Positions 34,375 to 46,600 of a DNA stretch of 64,000 nucleotides are shown in pieces. This stretch comes from Anthopleura xanthogrammica (lineage: Eukaryota > Cnidaria > Anthozoa > Actiniaria > Actiniidae), in assembly GCA_964019055.1 (NCBI GenBank), contig OZ025206.1, positions 24,020,578 through 24,084,577 of the forward strand, given 5' to 3'. The notes below the pieces were generated by a model that saw only the letters and a list, made by a program, of their open reading frames with translations, had not been told where the DNA came from and ran no database searches. Both the position numbers and the translations under genes were made by a program. Numbering within the stretch: the first letter of the stretch is position 1; every line of letters begins with the position of its first letter.

Positions 34375-34445
34375 CCAGGGCTTGAACCCACGATCTCCTG
34401 CACGAAAGTCCGCCGATGCTCAAGCAACTGAGCCAACCAGTTTGC
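34375..34445 (-). mobile_element. tRNA-like SINE head, minus strand
   Basis: On the minus strand, GTTGGCTCAGTTGCTTGAGC and GGGTTCAAGCCCTG match the A- and B-box of a tRNA-type promoter. The upstream repeat (CGATATATAATCAAAGGCGC, near 34091) suggests a SINE or LINE-associated fragment, not a functional tRNA. Confidence 0.6.
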
Positions 34446-34500
34446 GGTTAAAAAGTAGAGGTCTATTCTTGGTTTAATAAGGTTTAATAACCTTTTCAGC

Positions 34501-34649
34501 TTGGGCGTTTGTTTTGCCCAGTTTCAAACCACGTGTCATTCCTTTGAGAATATAGGATTCTTTGTTTCATTTGCGTCCAAATAAAGAAATAATACTCAAG
34601 GGAATGACACGAAACGAATGGTCTGAAATGGTGAAAACATTACGCCCAA
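34501..34649. mobile_element. inverted-repeat element whose edge supplies the STAT stop codon
   Basis: TTGGGCGTTTGTTTTGCCC at the left and ACATTACGCCCAA at the right are inverted ends. The interior has AATAAAGAAATAATACTC like its relatives at 15001, 33886 and 62429. Its right edge overlaps the last codons of the STAT gene on the minus strand (34640-34649). Confidence 0.75.
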
Positions 34650-37600
34650 TGCATATGAGGCGGTATATAACTAATGAGGCAGTCATCATTCTCTTCATCC
34701 ATGCTTATATGAGACATATCTAATGGGTCTTCATGGCTGACTTGACTTAACAACGGGTCGTGGTCCAACGACAGCGGAGAGAAAGCCTGTTCATTATTAT
34801 TACTACTTTCAGACATTCTTGCAACCTAAGATCCGATACAACAGAAGAAATTAAATTATTAGCTTCACTCACTTACTAATATCTATTGTAAATTCTACTA
34901 CGTATTGGCAGGAGGTTCAATTTATCGCCAAGTTTTAAAGTGTATATAAGCCTTCAGACTTTCTTGTTCGATTTGAATTCGTCCGCAAAGCCCTCAAATT
35001 TAGCTTTAAAGTTGTCAAATTTGCCACGCCCCTCTTGGTTGGCCGTGACTTTGTGCCTCAAGGAAGACTGGCACTAGTACTTTGATGACGTAAAATTTTG
35101 CAGTCTATATCTACACCATTGGGAGAATTCAAATCGAACAAGAAAGTCTGAAGGCATATATACACTTTAACTATAAAATGAGTAGAACTAATTGTGGTCA
35201 GTAATATATAGTCTGTGGTAAATTTAGCAGCAGCTACACGAACGATTCTTTGCTTGCACAGACAACGCGATTTTTTAAAATCACCAAAGCGCTGTGGTGG
35301 CTACACGTGCGATACATGCTGGCGATAAGGGCCACCATTTAAAAAAAAACCCGAAGCCTTGAATTGGTTCTTGCACGAAATTGGGTGGATAAGTTTAAGT
35401 CGCGTCGCGAGTGCAAGGAAAACGTTGCAGAGTGGCTATACGAGCGATAGATTCCCCCGACTTTGTCACGAAAAATTCAAGTCATTTGCATGATTTCTCA
35501 CAATTTTTCTTTGCGATTTTGCCGCTTTCGCGTCGCCTGTGCAAGGGTTGCTACAAGAGAGATTTACAAGCAAAAAATAGCTCTTATAGCCGCGGCTTAA
35601 ACTTGCTGCTGTTGTTGTTTATCGAGTAATACTTTGTGTGTGTCTGGGTTTCAATCAGCTGATAAAAGTCTTTGAATCTCATTATCTGCCCACCACACAC
35701 TGACCACCATGTGCTGTCAACCAGAAAGAATAAACTTGATGAAGACCCGCAAGAAACAGGAAATGACGTAGGCGTAGGACGTGACTTACCGATGGTGGAG
35801 AAGACAAGTTTTGAAATGAAGAGGATTGGTTCGAAGAAAAGTTCGATGCTGAAGTGGACCTTAAGAAAATAACAAACATCATCATAGAATCGGTACAGTC
35901 AAGGGAGCACTAAAAGCACTGATAAATAAGAGAGGGAAACTCCAAATTCGTTTGGTTTTTAATTTTTTTGATGGCGTGGACGTGTGCGCGCGCGCTCAAA
36001 AACAACATACTTTTCGTCGATTTATCTCACTTTTTTTCGACAAAATCTATTAGAGAAAGCAAATAGATCAGGATTGGCTATGTTCTGCTCTCTGATAAAA
36101 CACGACTGAGGCTGTTGAACACTCTTTTGCTACCTCCAGGTTTGGATGAAGCACACAATTCTTGACGCACAGGCGAAAATTGTTTGTACTCGGATGCTAA
36201 AAATAGCCCAACCGGAAATTCACATGGCGCGCGCGCGGTATTAAGAAGTTTCCCTCTCTTATTTATGCGCTCTTGGTACAGTATATCCGATGTTCTGTTC
36301 TGTGATCTCGAAATAATTAAAATCTCACCCGCAATCGTCGTGTCGGACCACGCGAATAGGTGCTTTTTTCGGATATCGAGGGTTGAACTCTTCGCTGTTA
36401 GTTTCGTCTGTTTGACTGTAATACATCCCGAATGCCTGGTCTTTGGGCATTGAAGGGTAGAGATATTGAAGCAAATGCAAATCTTTGTGATACTGCAAGT
36501 CTCTCAGGCTGTCAGAAAGCGATTTCTGCTTCAGTTCGTCTTTCATCCATGGTTTAACGTGATTACAACCTGGTACTGAAATGAGCAAAAGGAAAGGACA
36601 AAAAAGTAATTTTGAATAAGCCTTCGTTTTTGAAGCAACATCAACATCAACAACAACACAGCGAGAACAACAACAGCAACACTATACGTTATCTTTACAA
36701 TGATTTCATTATAATTATTACAGACTCGCACAAGCATCTTATATTCCATAGATAACCTTGAACTTGTTTTTATCGATACCCTGAAACAATCTTTGGACTG
36801 ATCTAAGTCAGGGCATGGCTAACTCACAGATAGAACCCTGAAACAACCTCTGGGCTGATCAAAGTCAGGGCATGGCTAACTCACAGATTGAACCCTGAAA
36901 CAACCTCTGGGCTGATCTAAGTCAGGGCACGGCTAACTCACAGATTGAACCCTGAAACAACCTCTGGGCTGATCTAAGTCAGGGCATGGCTAACTCACAG
37001 ATTGAACCCTGAAACAACCTCTGGGCTGATCTAAGTCAGGGCATGGCTAACTCACAGATCGAACCCTGAAACAACCTCTGGGCTGATCTAAGTCAGGGCA
37101 TGGCCTACTCACAGATTGAACCCTGAAACAACCTCTGGGCTGATCAAAGTCAGGGCATGGCTAACTCACAGATTGAACCCTGAAACAACCTCTGGGCTGA
37201 TCTAAGTCAGGGCATGGCCTACTCACAGATTGAACCCTGAAACAACCTCTGGGCTGATCAAAGTCAGGGCATGGCTAACTCACAGATCGAACCCTGAAAC
37301 AACCTCTGGGCTGATCTAAGTCAGGGCATGGCTAACTCACAGATCGAACCCTGAAACAACCTCTGGGCTGATCTAAGTCAAGGCGTGGCTAACTCACAGA
37401 TTGAACCCTGAAACAACCTCTGGGCTGATCTAAGTCAAGGCATGGCTAACTCACAGATTGAACCCTGAAACAACCTCTGGGCTGATCTAAGTCAAGGCAT
37501 GGCTAACTCACAGATTGAACCCTGAAACAACCTCTGGGCTGATCGAAGTCAAGGCATGGCTAACTCACAGATTGAACCCTGAAACAACCTCTGGGCTGAT

Positions 37601-40600
37601 CAAAGTCAGAGGTAGTGGCTAACTCACAGATCAAACCCTGAAACAACCTTAAGGCTGTTCTAAGTCAGGGCACGGCCTACTCACAGATTGAACCCTGAAA
37701 CAACCTCTGGGCTGATCTACGTCAGGGCACGGCTAACTCACAGATTGAACCCTGAAACAACCTCTGGGCTGATCTAAGTCAGGGCACGGCTAACTCACAG
37801 ATTGAACCCTGAAACCACCTCTGGGCTGATCAAAGTCAGAGGCAGTGGCTAACTCACAGATCAAACCCTGAAACAACCTTAAGGCTGATCTAAGTCAGGG
37901 CACGGCTAACTCACAGATTGAACCCTGAAACAACCTCTGGGCTGATCAAAGTCAGGGCACGGCTAACTCACAGATTGAACCCTGAAACCACCTCTGGGCT
38001 GATCAAAGTCAGGGCACGGCTAACTCACAGATTGAACCCTGAAACCACCTCTGGGCTGATCAAAGTCAGAGGCAGTGGCTAACTCACAGATCAAACCCTG
38101 AAACAACCTTAAGGCTGATCTAAGTCAGGGCACGGCTAACTCACAGATTGAACCCTGAAACAACCTTAAGGCTGATCAAAGTCAGGGCATGGCTAACTCA
38201 CAGATTGAACCCTGAAACAACCTTAAGGCTGATCTAAGTCAGGGCACGGCTAACTCACAGATTGAACCCTGAAACAACCTCTGGGCTGATCAAAGTCAGG
38301 GCATGGCTAACTCACAGATTGAACCCTGAAACAACCTCTGGGCTGATCAAAGTCAGAGCACGGCTAACTCACAGATTGAACCCTGAAACAACCTCTGGGC
38401 TGATCTAAGTCAGGGCACGGCTAACTCACAGATAAAACCCTAAAACAACCTCTGGGCTGATCTAAGTCAGGGCACGGCTAACTCACAGATTGAACCCTGA
38501 AACAACCTCTGGGCTGATCAAAGTCAGGGCATGGCTAACTCACAGATTGAACCCTGAAACAACCTCTGGGCTGATCTAAGTCAGGGCATGGCTAACTCAC
38601 AGATCGAACCCTGAAACAACCTCTGGGCTGATCTAAGTCAGGGCATGGCCTACTCACAGATTGAACCCTGAAACAACCTCTGGGCTGATCAAAGTCAGGG
38701 CATGGCTAACTCACAGATTGAACCCTGAAACAACCTCTGGGCTGATCTAAGTCAGGGCATGGCCTACTCACAGATTGAACCCTGAAACAACCTCTGGGCT
38801 GATCAAAGTCAGGGCATGGCTAACTCACAGATCGAACCCTGAAACAACCTCTGGGCTGATCTAAGTCAGGGCATGGCTAACTCACAGATCGAACCCTGAA
38901 ACAACCTCTGGGCTGATCTAAGTCAAGGCGTGGCTAACTCACAGATTGAACCCTGAAACAACCTCTGGGCTGATCTAAGTCAAGGCATGGCTAACTCACA
39001 GATTGAACCCTGAAACAACCTCTGGGCTGATCTAAGTCAAGGCATGGCTAACTCACAGATTGAACCCTGAAACAACCTCTGGGCTGATCTAAGTCAAGGC
39101 ATGGCTAACTCACAGATTGAACCCTGAAACAACCTCTGGGCTGATCAAAGTCAGAGGTAGTGGCTAACTCACAGATCAAACCCTGAAACAACCTTAAGGC
39201 TGTTCTAAGTCAGGGCACGGCCTACTCACAGATTGAACCCTGAAACAACCTCTGGGCTGATCTAAGTCAGGGCACGGCTAACTCACAGATTGAACCCTGA
39301 AACAACCTCTGGGCTGATCTAAGTCAGGGCACGGCTAACTCACAGATTGAACCCTGAAACCACCTCTGGGCTGATCAAAGTCAGAGGCAGTGGCTAACTC
39401 ACAGATCAAACCCTGAAACAACCTTAAGGCTGATCTAAGTCAGGGCACGGCTAACTCACAGATTGAACCCTGAAACAACCTCTGGGCTGATCAAAGTCAG
39501 GGCACGGCTAACTCACAGATTGAACCCTGAAACCACCTCTGGGCTGATCAAAGTCAGGGCACGGCTAACTCACAGATTGAACCCTGAAACCACCTCTGGG
39601 CTGATCAAAGTCAGAGGCAGTGGCTAACTCACAGATCAAACCCTGAAACAACCTTAAGGCTGATCTAAGTCAGGGCACGGCTAACTCACAGATTGAACCC
39701 TGAAACAACCTTAAGGCTGATCAAAGTCAGGGCATGGCTAACTCACAGATTGAACCCTGAAACAACCTTAAGGCTGATCTAAGTCAGGGCACGGCTAACT
39801 CACAGATTGAACCCTGAAACAACCTCTGGGCTGATCAAAGTCAGGGCATGGCTAACTCACAGATTGAACCCTGAAACAACCTCTGGGCTGATCAAAGTCA
39901 GGGCATGGCTAACTCACAGATTGAACCCTGAAACAACCTCTGGGCTGATCTAAGTCAGGGCACGGCTAACTCACAGATAAAACCCTAAAACAACCTCTGG
40001 GCTGATCTAAGTCAGGGCACGGCTAACTCACAGATTGAACCCTGAAACAACCTCTGGGCTGATCTAGGTCAGGGCATGGCTAACTAGTAGTCACAGATTG
40101 AATTGGAATTTAGCTTGTAAGGTTTTGCAGAAGGAGGAAAACCAGAGAACCCGTAGAAAAACCCTTGAATCAAGGGAGAGACCTAACAAGCTCTACTCAC
40201 ATGTGATGCCGAGTCCAGGAATCGAACAAGAGACCCCACTGCGCCACTCTTGATTCTCTTACACATCAATCTTTATTACACTAGCTCTTACCTTGCATGT
40301 TTTCTTTGTATGCTATGGTTATACCACCAGGAACACTGTCACTGAACCTCAATAAAAATGTTCCAACCAGACATTCATTCAGTTTGGCCTCTGCTTCACC
40401 TTTGTCGACGAATCCATAGATTTTACTGGAAGTGCACGAAATGCATAGGTTAAAATAGTAATATATATAGCCACAGATGTGAAGAAATCTTGTGCAACTA
40501 AACCTTTTTCATATGGAAGTTTTTCGAAAACTAGGATACTATGAAGGAAGGACGAATGCAAAAAAAAAAAAAAAACAACTTCAGGGCCTAGATGAAAAAT

Positions 40601-43600
40601 ACTCTGTTTAACTCTAGTAAGAGTTAGTAACTCTCTAAGTTTTTTTCTAATGTCATGTTCTAATAATGAGTGAGTTATTAGCCCCTTTGGAGCCAGTTAT
40701 GAAATATGCAATAACAAGTTGAACGGTTTACTTGTGGCTAAGAACAGACGAAACGCCCCAGTCCTAAAATTAGCTGCAACACTCTAACACCCTTCCTCCT
40801 CTACTCAAAAAAAAAACCCTCTCTTCCAGCCTCTCCCATCCTCTCCAAGAGATTTTATCCCTTTACTTTACAGAATATCATTGTGTACTCACTTGTCTCG
40901 CCATTCATCGAATAGGAATTCCTTAACCAGCTTCATAGCTTTATAGAACCAACTCCAGAAGGTGAACTTGAATGTAAAGTGTCCAAGTTTCATGTGTTCC
41001 TGGAATAATCGAGAGAAGTCGAAAAAATTTACGTGCAAAGATTAGGATGTAGAAATTCTTGCTTGCTTTTACGTCAACCCCCAAACCCGCCGCACCCTGC
41101 GCCCCTCTCTCCCATCCCCAACGTATAAGGTGTTGGTTTGAGTTCCCCTAGTTTTTCCCTCTCATAAACAATTTGCTGAGAAGCATCGATAGCACTAGAT
41201 CTGGGGAAGAAGTTGACGGTTCTGTGAATCGCGCTATGGTTGTAGACTTACTTTGTTAAACATTTGTTTGGTCACATAGTACTTGGAAAAATCATCTACG
41301 TCCGTATCTGCTAAGTAGAATTAAAATACTTATATGAATACAATGAAACTAACGACACAGATATCGATGATATGTGACACAGCAGAAAAAACAATTATGT
41401 CCTCTCGTCATAAGGACAGCTATACGTTTTTAAGCTCAATATTTTGTAAACACGCTTTTTTGGGGCCAATGGATAAAATATCAAATGCGACCAAGACTGT
41501 TTAGCGAATGTGTTTTAGGAACACCTTTAACGTCTTGTATTTTGGGAGAGGTGATATTTTAATCAGCAGAAAAAAAATACATTCCCGTAAATTTTTCAAA
41601 GTAGTTTTATACTCTAGTTCGACAGAGCAACAGTTAAATTAAAAAATCGTGAAAGTAGCAGCCTTGTCGGCGTTTTTCTGCTCTGCCATAAGAAAATAGG
41701 AATGAATGGATTGGATTCATGAATGGAAGTAATGATGAAAGGACGAGTGGAGGGAGTGAAGTAAGGCTGGATCAATGAAATAAAGAAATGTCGGTGCACG
41801 TGAGATTCGACGTCTGAACGGAGGGTAGGTCTAGTATATCAATGCACTGCGCGTTAAATCTACGCATTTGTATTTTCTATGGTGTGGGATAAATGGTTAT
41901 ACGATGGTTTCTCATGGCATACCGTGGATATCCCACTCGTCACTTGTATTTTCTTTGTATACACACACACGCCTAAAGGCTCGTGTGTATACTAGAAACT
42001 ACAAGTGACTCGTGGGATATTCCACGGTATACCACTCGAAACCATTGTATAACTAGTATGTATAAAGCGCTATATAAGTATTAAATTTATTATTACTTAT
42101 TATTATTTATTATTAAAACGCAGGCCTGGGATGAGATGGATAGAATGCACATTACCTGGAAACAGTTTTCTAGCTAAGTAGATGAGATGATCATCTTTAA
42201 GCTTCCGTTCGTTCGACTTTGTCCATCTTTGGTTCAAAGCCTCCAAGAAATCCATCAGTAATACTCTATTAGGTGATGCAAACGGCTCTCGATTCTTCAA
42301 AAGAACAAAACAATTGACAGAAAGTATCATAACGTGTGCGTTTTTTACAGCAGTAGACTAAGAGATGAGGTCATGTGATTTAGAGGGAAGGGATGGGGTT
42401 AGTCAGTACACACAACATCCTAGACTATTTTGTCCTCAAATATCTCAAATATATTGATATAAAGGCTAAGAATTTTTTTCTAAGATAGTTGAACGTTTTC
42501 GACCGAAGTCATCACCAGAAAATGTATCTCAAATATGTTTGTATGTATGCTCAACAACGTATTTGTTTATAGAAATAGTCACTATGGACACCCAGTATCG
42601 AGCATTTCAACAGGTATCTACCGGTACCCACCACCTAAATCAACAAAATCGGGTTTCTATTTTGGACCATTGTTTTGACCTTCACTACATGCGTCCCCTT
42701 TTTCCAGCTGTTTTGCTGAAGATAGAGGGAGGGGGGGGGGGGGTATTTACTAGTACTCACAACCTGATGACATTTAAATTTTACATCCTATAAAACGGGA
42801 AGCACTGGTGGCGTAGCGGTGAGAGTACTCGCCTCTCACCATTGCGACCCGTGTTCGAGTCCTGCCGGGCTCGGTGTCGTATGTGAATAGAGTTGCTTGT
42901 TGGGACACGAGTGAAAAACGCACTGCGCATGCTCGGAAATTCGGCAAAATAAAATAAAATAGAAGAGTCGAGTTTACGAAGAAAACCATTGGAGATTTAA
43001 TTACATGTCTTATATTATGCGAATTTATCTTGTATTATTTGACCAGGGAAAAAAAACAATTAAAGTAATGTGTCAGGAAAAAATAAGCACTAACTTTCCA
43101 CTAACGACCTTAACTTTAAGATTTACTAAACGCCGGTAAATCTCCAATGGTTTTCTTTGTAAACACGACGAACTTCCGAGCATGCGCAGTGCGTTTTTCC
43201 CTCGTGTCGCTTGTTGGTTCTCTCCTATTTTTCGTTTATTTTCCCGGGTTCTCCGGTTTTCCTCCTTCCGCAAAAGTCGATTCCTAAATTCCAATTGGAA
43301 TTTCAGCGAAAGAAGAGCTCCTCTGTGGAGATGCCACTGCTAAATCTTATTTATTTTTACTTTTTTAGTGAAAAAAGGGGGCTTAAAATAGATCTTGAAA
43401 AACCTACTCACCATATGACCAAAGGCATTGTCCCAGAAAATCGTAGCTTCTGACTCCAGGCACTGACTCGTGTTTGTCATCACTACTATTGGCACAGAGA
43501 AGGCCTTGGAATAATCAAAGAAAAACATATTAGAGCAAATTTATAACATGTGAAATTTGGTCTAGTATTCATTATGCTTTACCTCGATGGTAAAGCTTTC

Positions 43601-46600
43601 TGTACCAATTGTTATTTGTGTCTGAAACATCAAACAGCTTTTCTGATCTGTCACCAGCTGAAACAGAACGCAGAGAGAAAATCATCTAAAAAATCTTGAT
43701 CGATACAAATTTCGTAAAGAGTAATGTTATAATACAGTTATTTCAAAAAAGGTTGGTGAAGGTTTTGTTGCATGTTGCATGTTGCATGGAGGAAAGGGAG
43801 GGGGAAGAGGGAGTAGGGGGATAGGAGAGAAGCGTCTTATTATGCCAGCAACTGCACATACTAATAATATTCCTAACATTTTTTCTTTTCATACCTTAGT
43901 CTTATCCTCATCTAGTTTAGTTTTTCTTTTCTCTAGTTTATTCAATTTCTGGAAAATAAAGCAAAAAATAGATATATCAGGGGAAGAGCAATAAATAACC
44001 ATTATACTTGACTGAGTTACACCCGAAGTGTGCTTCGAAAATAAAGTGAAGAATCAGCCCAATCAAGGGTGGGGTAGTGGCAGTGCGCTCGCATCTCACC
44101 TCTGGGGTCTCTTAATACAGTTTATATTGATTCTGAGCTTAATTCACTGAATTAGGTCATAGTGCGGCTCATGAGAAGCTCGACTTTTTAACTGGGCCTA
44201 AGTGCTAAATAGTTACCAGTTTATCAAACGAGACACAGAAAGAGTCCGTCTGCTCGTCGTAAGTAAGTACCTACAAGGAATAAAAGAATGTCTCATCTTT
44301 ACTGTAAACACTCCAAACAAACCCTGATAAAATCGAGAAAGGATTCCAACAAGTAATGCCAACTTACTTTTTTGTTGTTTTTGACATTCTTTATGTTTTC
44401 GTCTTGGGCTTTAGCACTACATGAAGAAAGAAAAATCAATCAATAAAAACCAAACAATAAATCAGATAGTCAGTCAACCGATCTGTCATGTAGTCATGCA
44501 CTCAGTGGACTATTGGTCGTTCAGTCAGTCAACCGATCTGTCATGTAGTCATGCACTCAGTGGACTATTGGTCGTTCAGTCAGTCGGCACGGTCTGCATG
44601 ACACTCAATTAGTTGGTAGGTCATTTAGTTGGTTGGTCGGTTAATCAGTTTGTCAGCCATTTTTTTAGCCATTGAGTGAGCCAGACAGTCGGTCGGCCGG
44701 CCGAGTCAGTCAGATAGCTGGTTTTTCAGATTCTCTGACATTTCGTCGAGCAAGCACAGTAAGAATGACTGAACCCTCTACTAACTTTATCACAGGAATC
44801 CCAAATAGTTGTTCGAACAAGTTAGGAGGAAAATCGATCTCTAAGAGAATAACTTATTAGTTGCATAGCTCATTATTCCGCCAAACTGTAGTCATGGAAA
44901 CAATACTCACTTTTCAAAGTTTGCTTTGTGAAAGTGCCGTATGTCATCATCCCTAGAAAATATAAACATTTTAATGATTTCTATCAAGATCAGAATGTGT
45001 CCTTTCTAGTGTGGAAGTAATGTTTCTCAGCCGGTTTTAATCAGTTTAATCCCTTGAGCATTATTTCTTTCACCTTCTTCCTTAATGCTTTTTTGTAACG
45101 GTGCGGGATGAATAATACTCTTGGGTCTCGGGTACGATTGGCCTGGACGTACATGTGAGTAGAGTATGTTGGGTTTCTCTGGGTTCTCCAGTTTTCCATT
45201 CCCCACAAAACACGCTAAATTCTAATTCGATCCGTGAGTTAACTCTGACTATAAAATATACAAATGTACTTACAAGTGAAGACTGCAAGTGACGGTTGGA
45301 GTATGACCAGAAGACAAAACCTGGCTTCCCAACAAAAGTCTGCAAAGAAAAAAGCAATGCGAGGGATGCGGTTATATTCATAAATGATATGCGTCAGCGT
45401 GATGTAGCGCTAAAAAATTTGGCTCTGCATCTCCCCAACTCTAAGTTCGACTCAAAGGGGTTGTGGCCTTGGGGCCATCTGCGCTGAGTTTTGCCTGATG
45501 TCCGTCCTGTTCTCTTCCTTACGAGAATTTTGCTTTTTCTTTCTACGTAAACATCGACGTGTAAATCGGCGGAGTATTCAATACTCAACACTCAATTTCC
45601 ATCGCGTGAGTCGTTCTCTCTCTGTTCCCTTATATTATTTCTTGACGTCATTAATATCAATTCTCTCAAATTCTTTGACTCGCAAGATAATTGTTTTAAT
45701 TAGGCCAACCAGTAAAGGAAAATTGAACCAAAAAAGGGATTTTGTTCATAGTGGTGACATTGATAGTGGTATATCTGTATATCAAGATGTAACAAGGGGA
45801 ATGGGAAAATGTAAATTTGGATGTAAATGGAATGTGTGGAGTGAACTCCTGCCGGAGGGGGGCACTTTCATATATAGCCTATACGGGGATGTTCCGCTGG
45901 ATAGGGTATTGTTTTTCGAGGTTTTGGTCTTAGACAGGGTATACGATTTCCATGATATTGTCTTGAATAGGATCATCATTCTCGGATAGGTTAGGGGTAC
46001 TAGCGTTATCAAGTCTTAGATAGGGCTTTCAATTTTAACTTTTTTCGAACCTAATTATTTTTGCCGCCAAAAAGCTTTTGGCATGTAACTTTCAACTGTG
46101 CCGACGTATTCAGGTTATATAATTTCTCTTGAGTCTTAGATAGGGTTATAAGGTATATTGTTGTGTCTTGAATAGGGTATGTTTTTTCAAGATATTCTTG
46201 TCTTAGACAGGGTCAGGCTCTTCGGATCCCAGCGGATCATCCCCATCACTGAATCACCCCTAATACCCCCGGGGAACTCCTCAAGGGCTAGTGGGCTACG
46301 TGTTAGGTCTTGAGTTTATGTCTTACGCATTATTATATATTAAATACTATATTTTATTGGTCACAAACTCCGATGTAAATTTCATTTTATACGGAGCCAA
46401 TAAAGTAAATTGTCATTGTCATTGAGAAAGTTAATCAATTAATTCATTATCCATTCACAAATGACTGTCAAGAGACAGCCTATTCTTACCTCAAAGAAAC
46501 ACTTAACGCTTTGTCAATAAGTTGAGTTGGTGGTGGTTGTTTTTCTACAACAAAACAGCTGGAAAAAGAAGACACAATGTAGTGAAAGTACTGGAGAATA

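Noticed and set aside
34375..34445. Functional tRNA gene on the minus strand (also 18215-18300, 54115-54187)
   Set aside because: A- and B-box-like motifs are present, but acceptor stems do not pair and the flanks are those of SINEs.
36774..40105. CRISPR-like array of regularly spaced repeats
   Set aside because: The 57-bp units are directly tandem with no unique spacers, in a eukaryotic intron.
44421..44612. Short open frame across the duplicated 57-bp segment
   Set aside because: It merely reads through a tandem duplication in an intron and opposes the direction of the STAT gene.
45277..45487. Minus-strand frame QTFVGKPGFVFWSYSNRHLQ as part of the STAT exon 12
   Set aside because: That frame does not fit the phase of the neighbouring exons; the frame reading LLLGSQVLSSGHTPTV joins both sides correctly.
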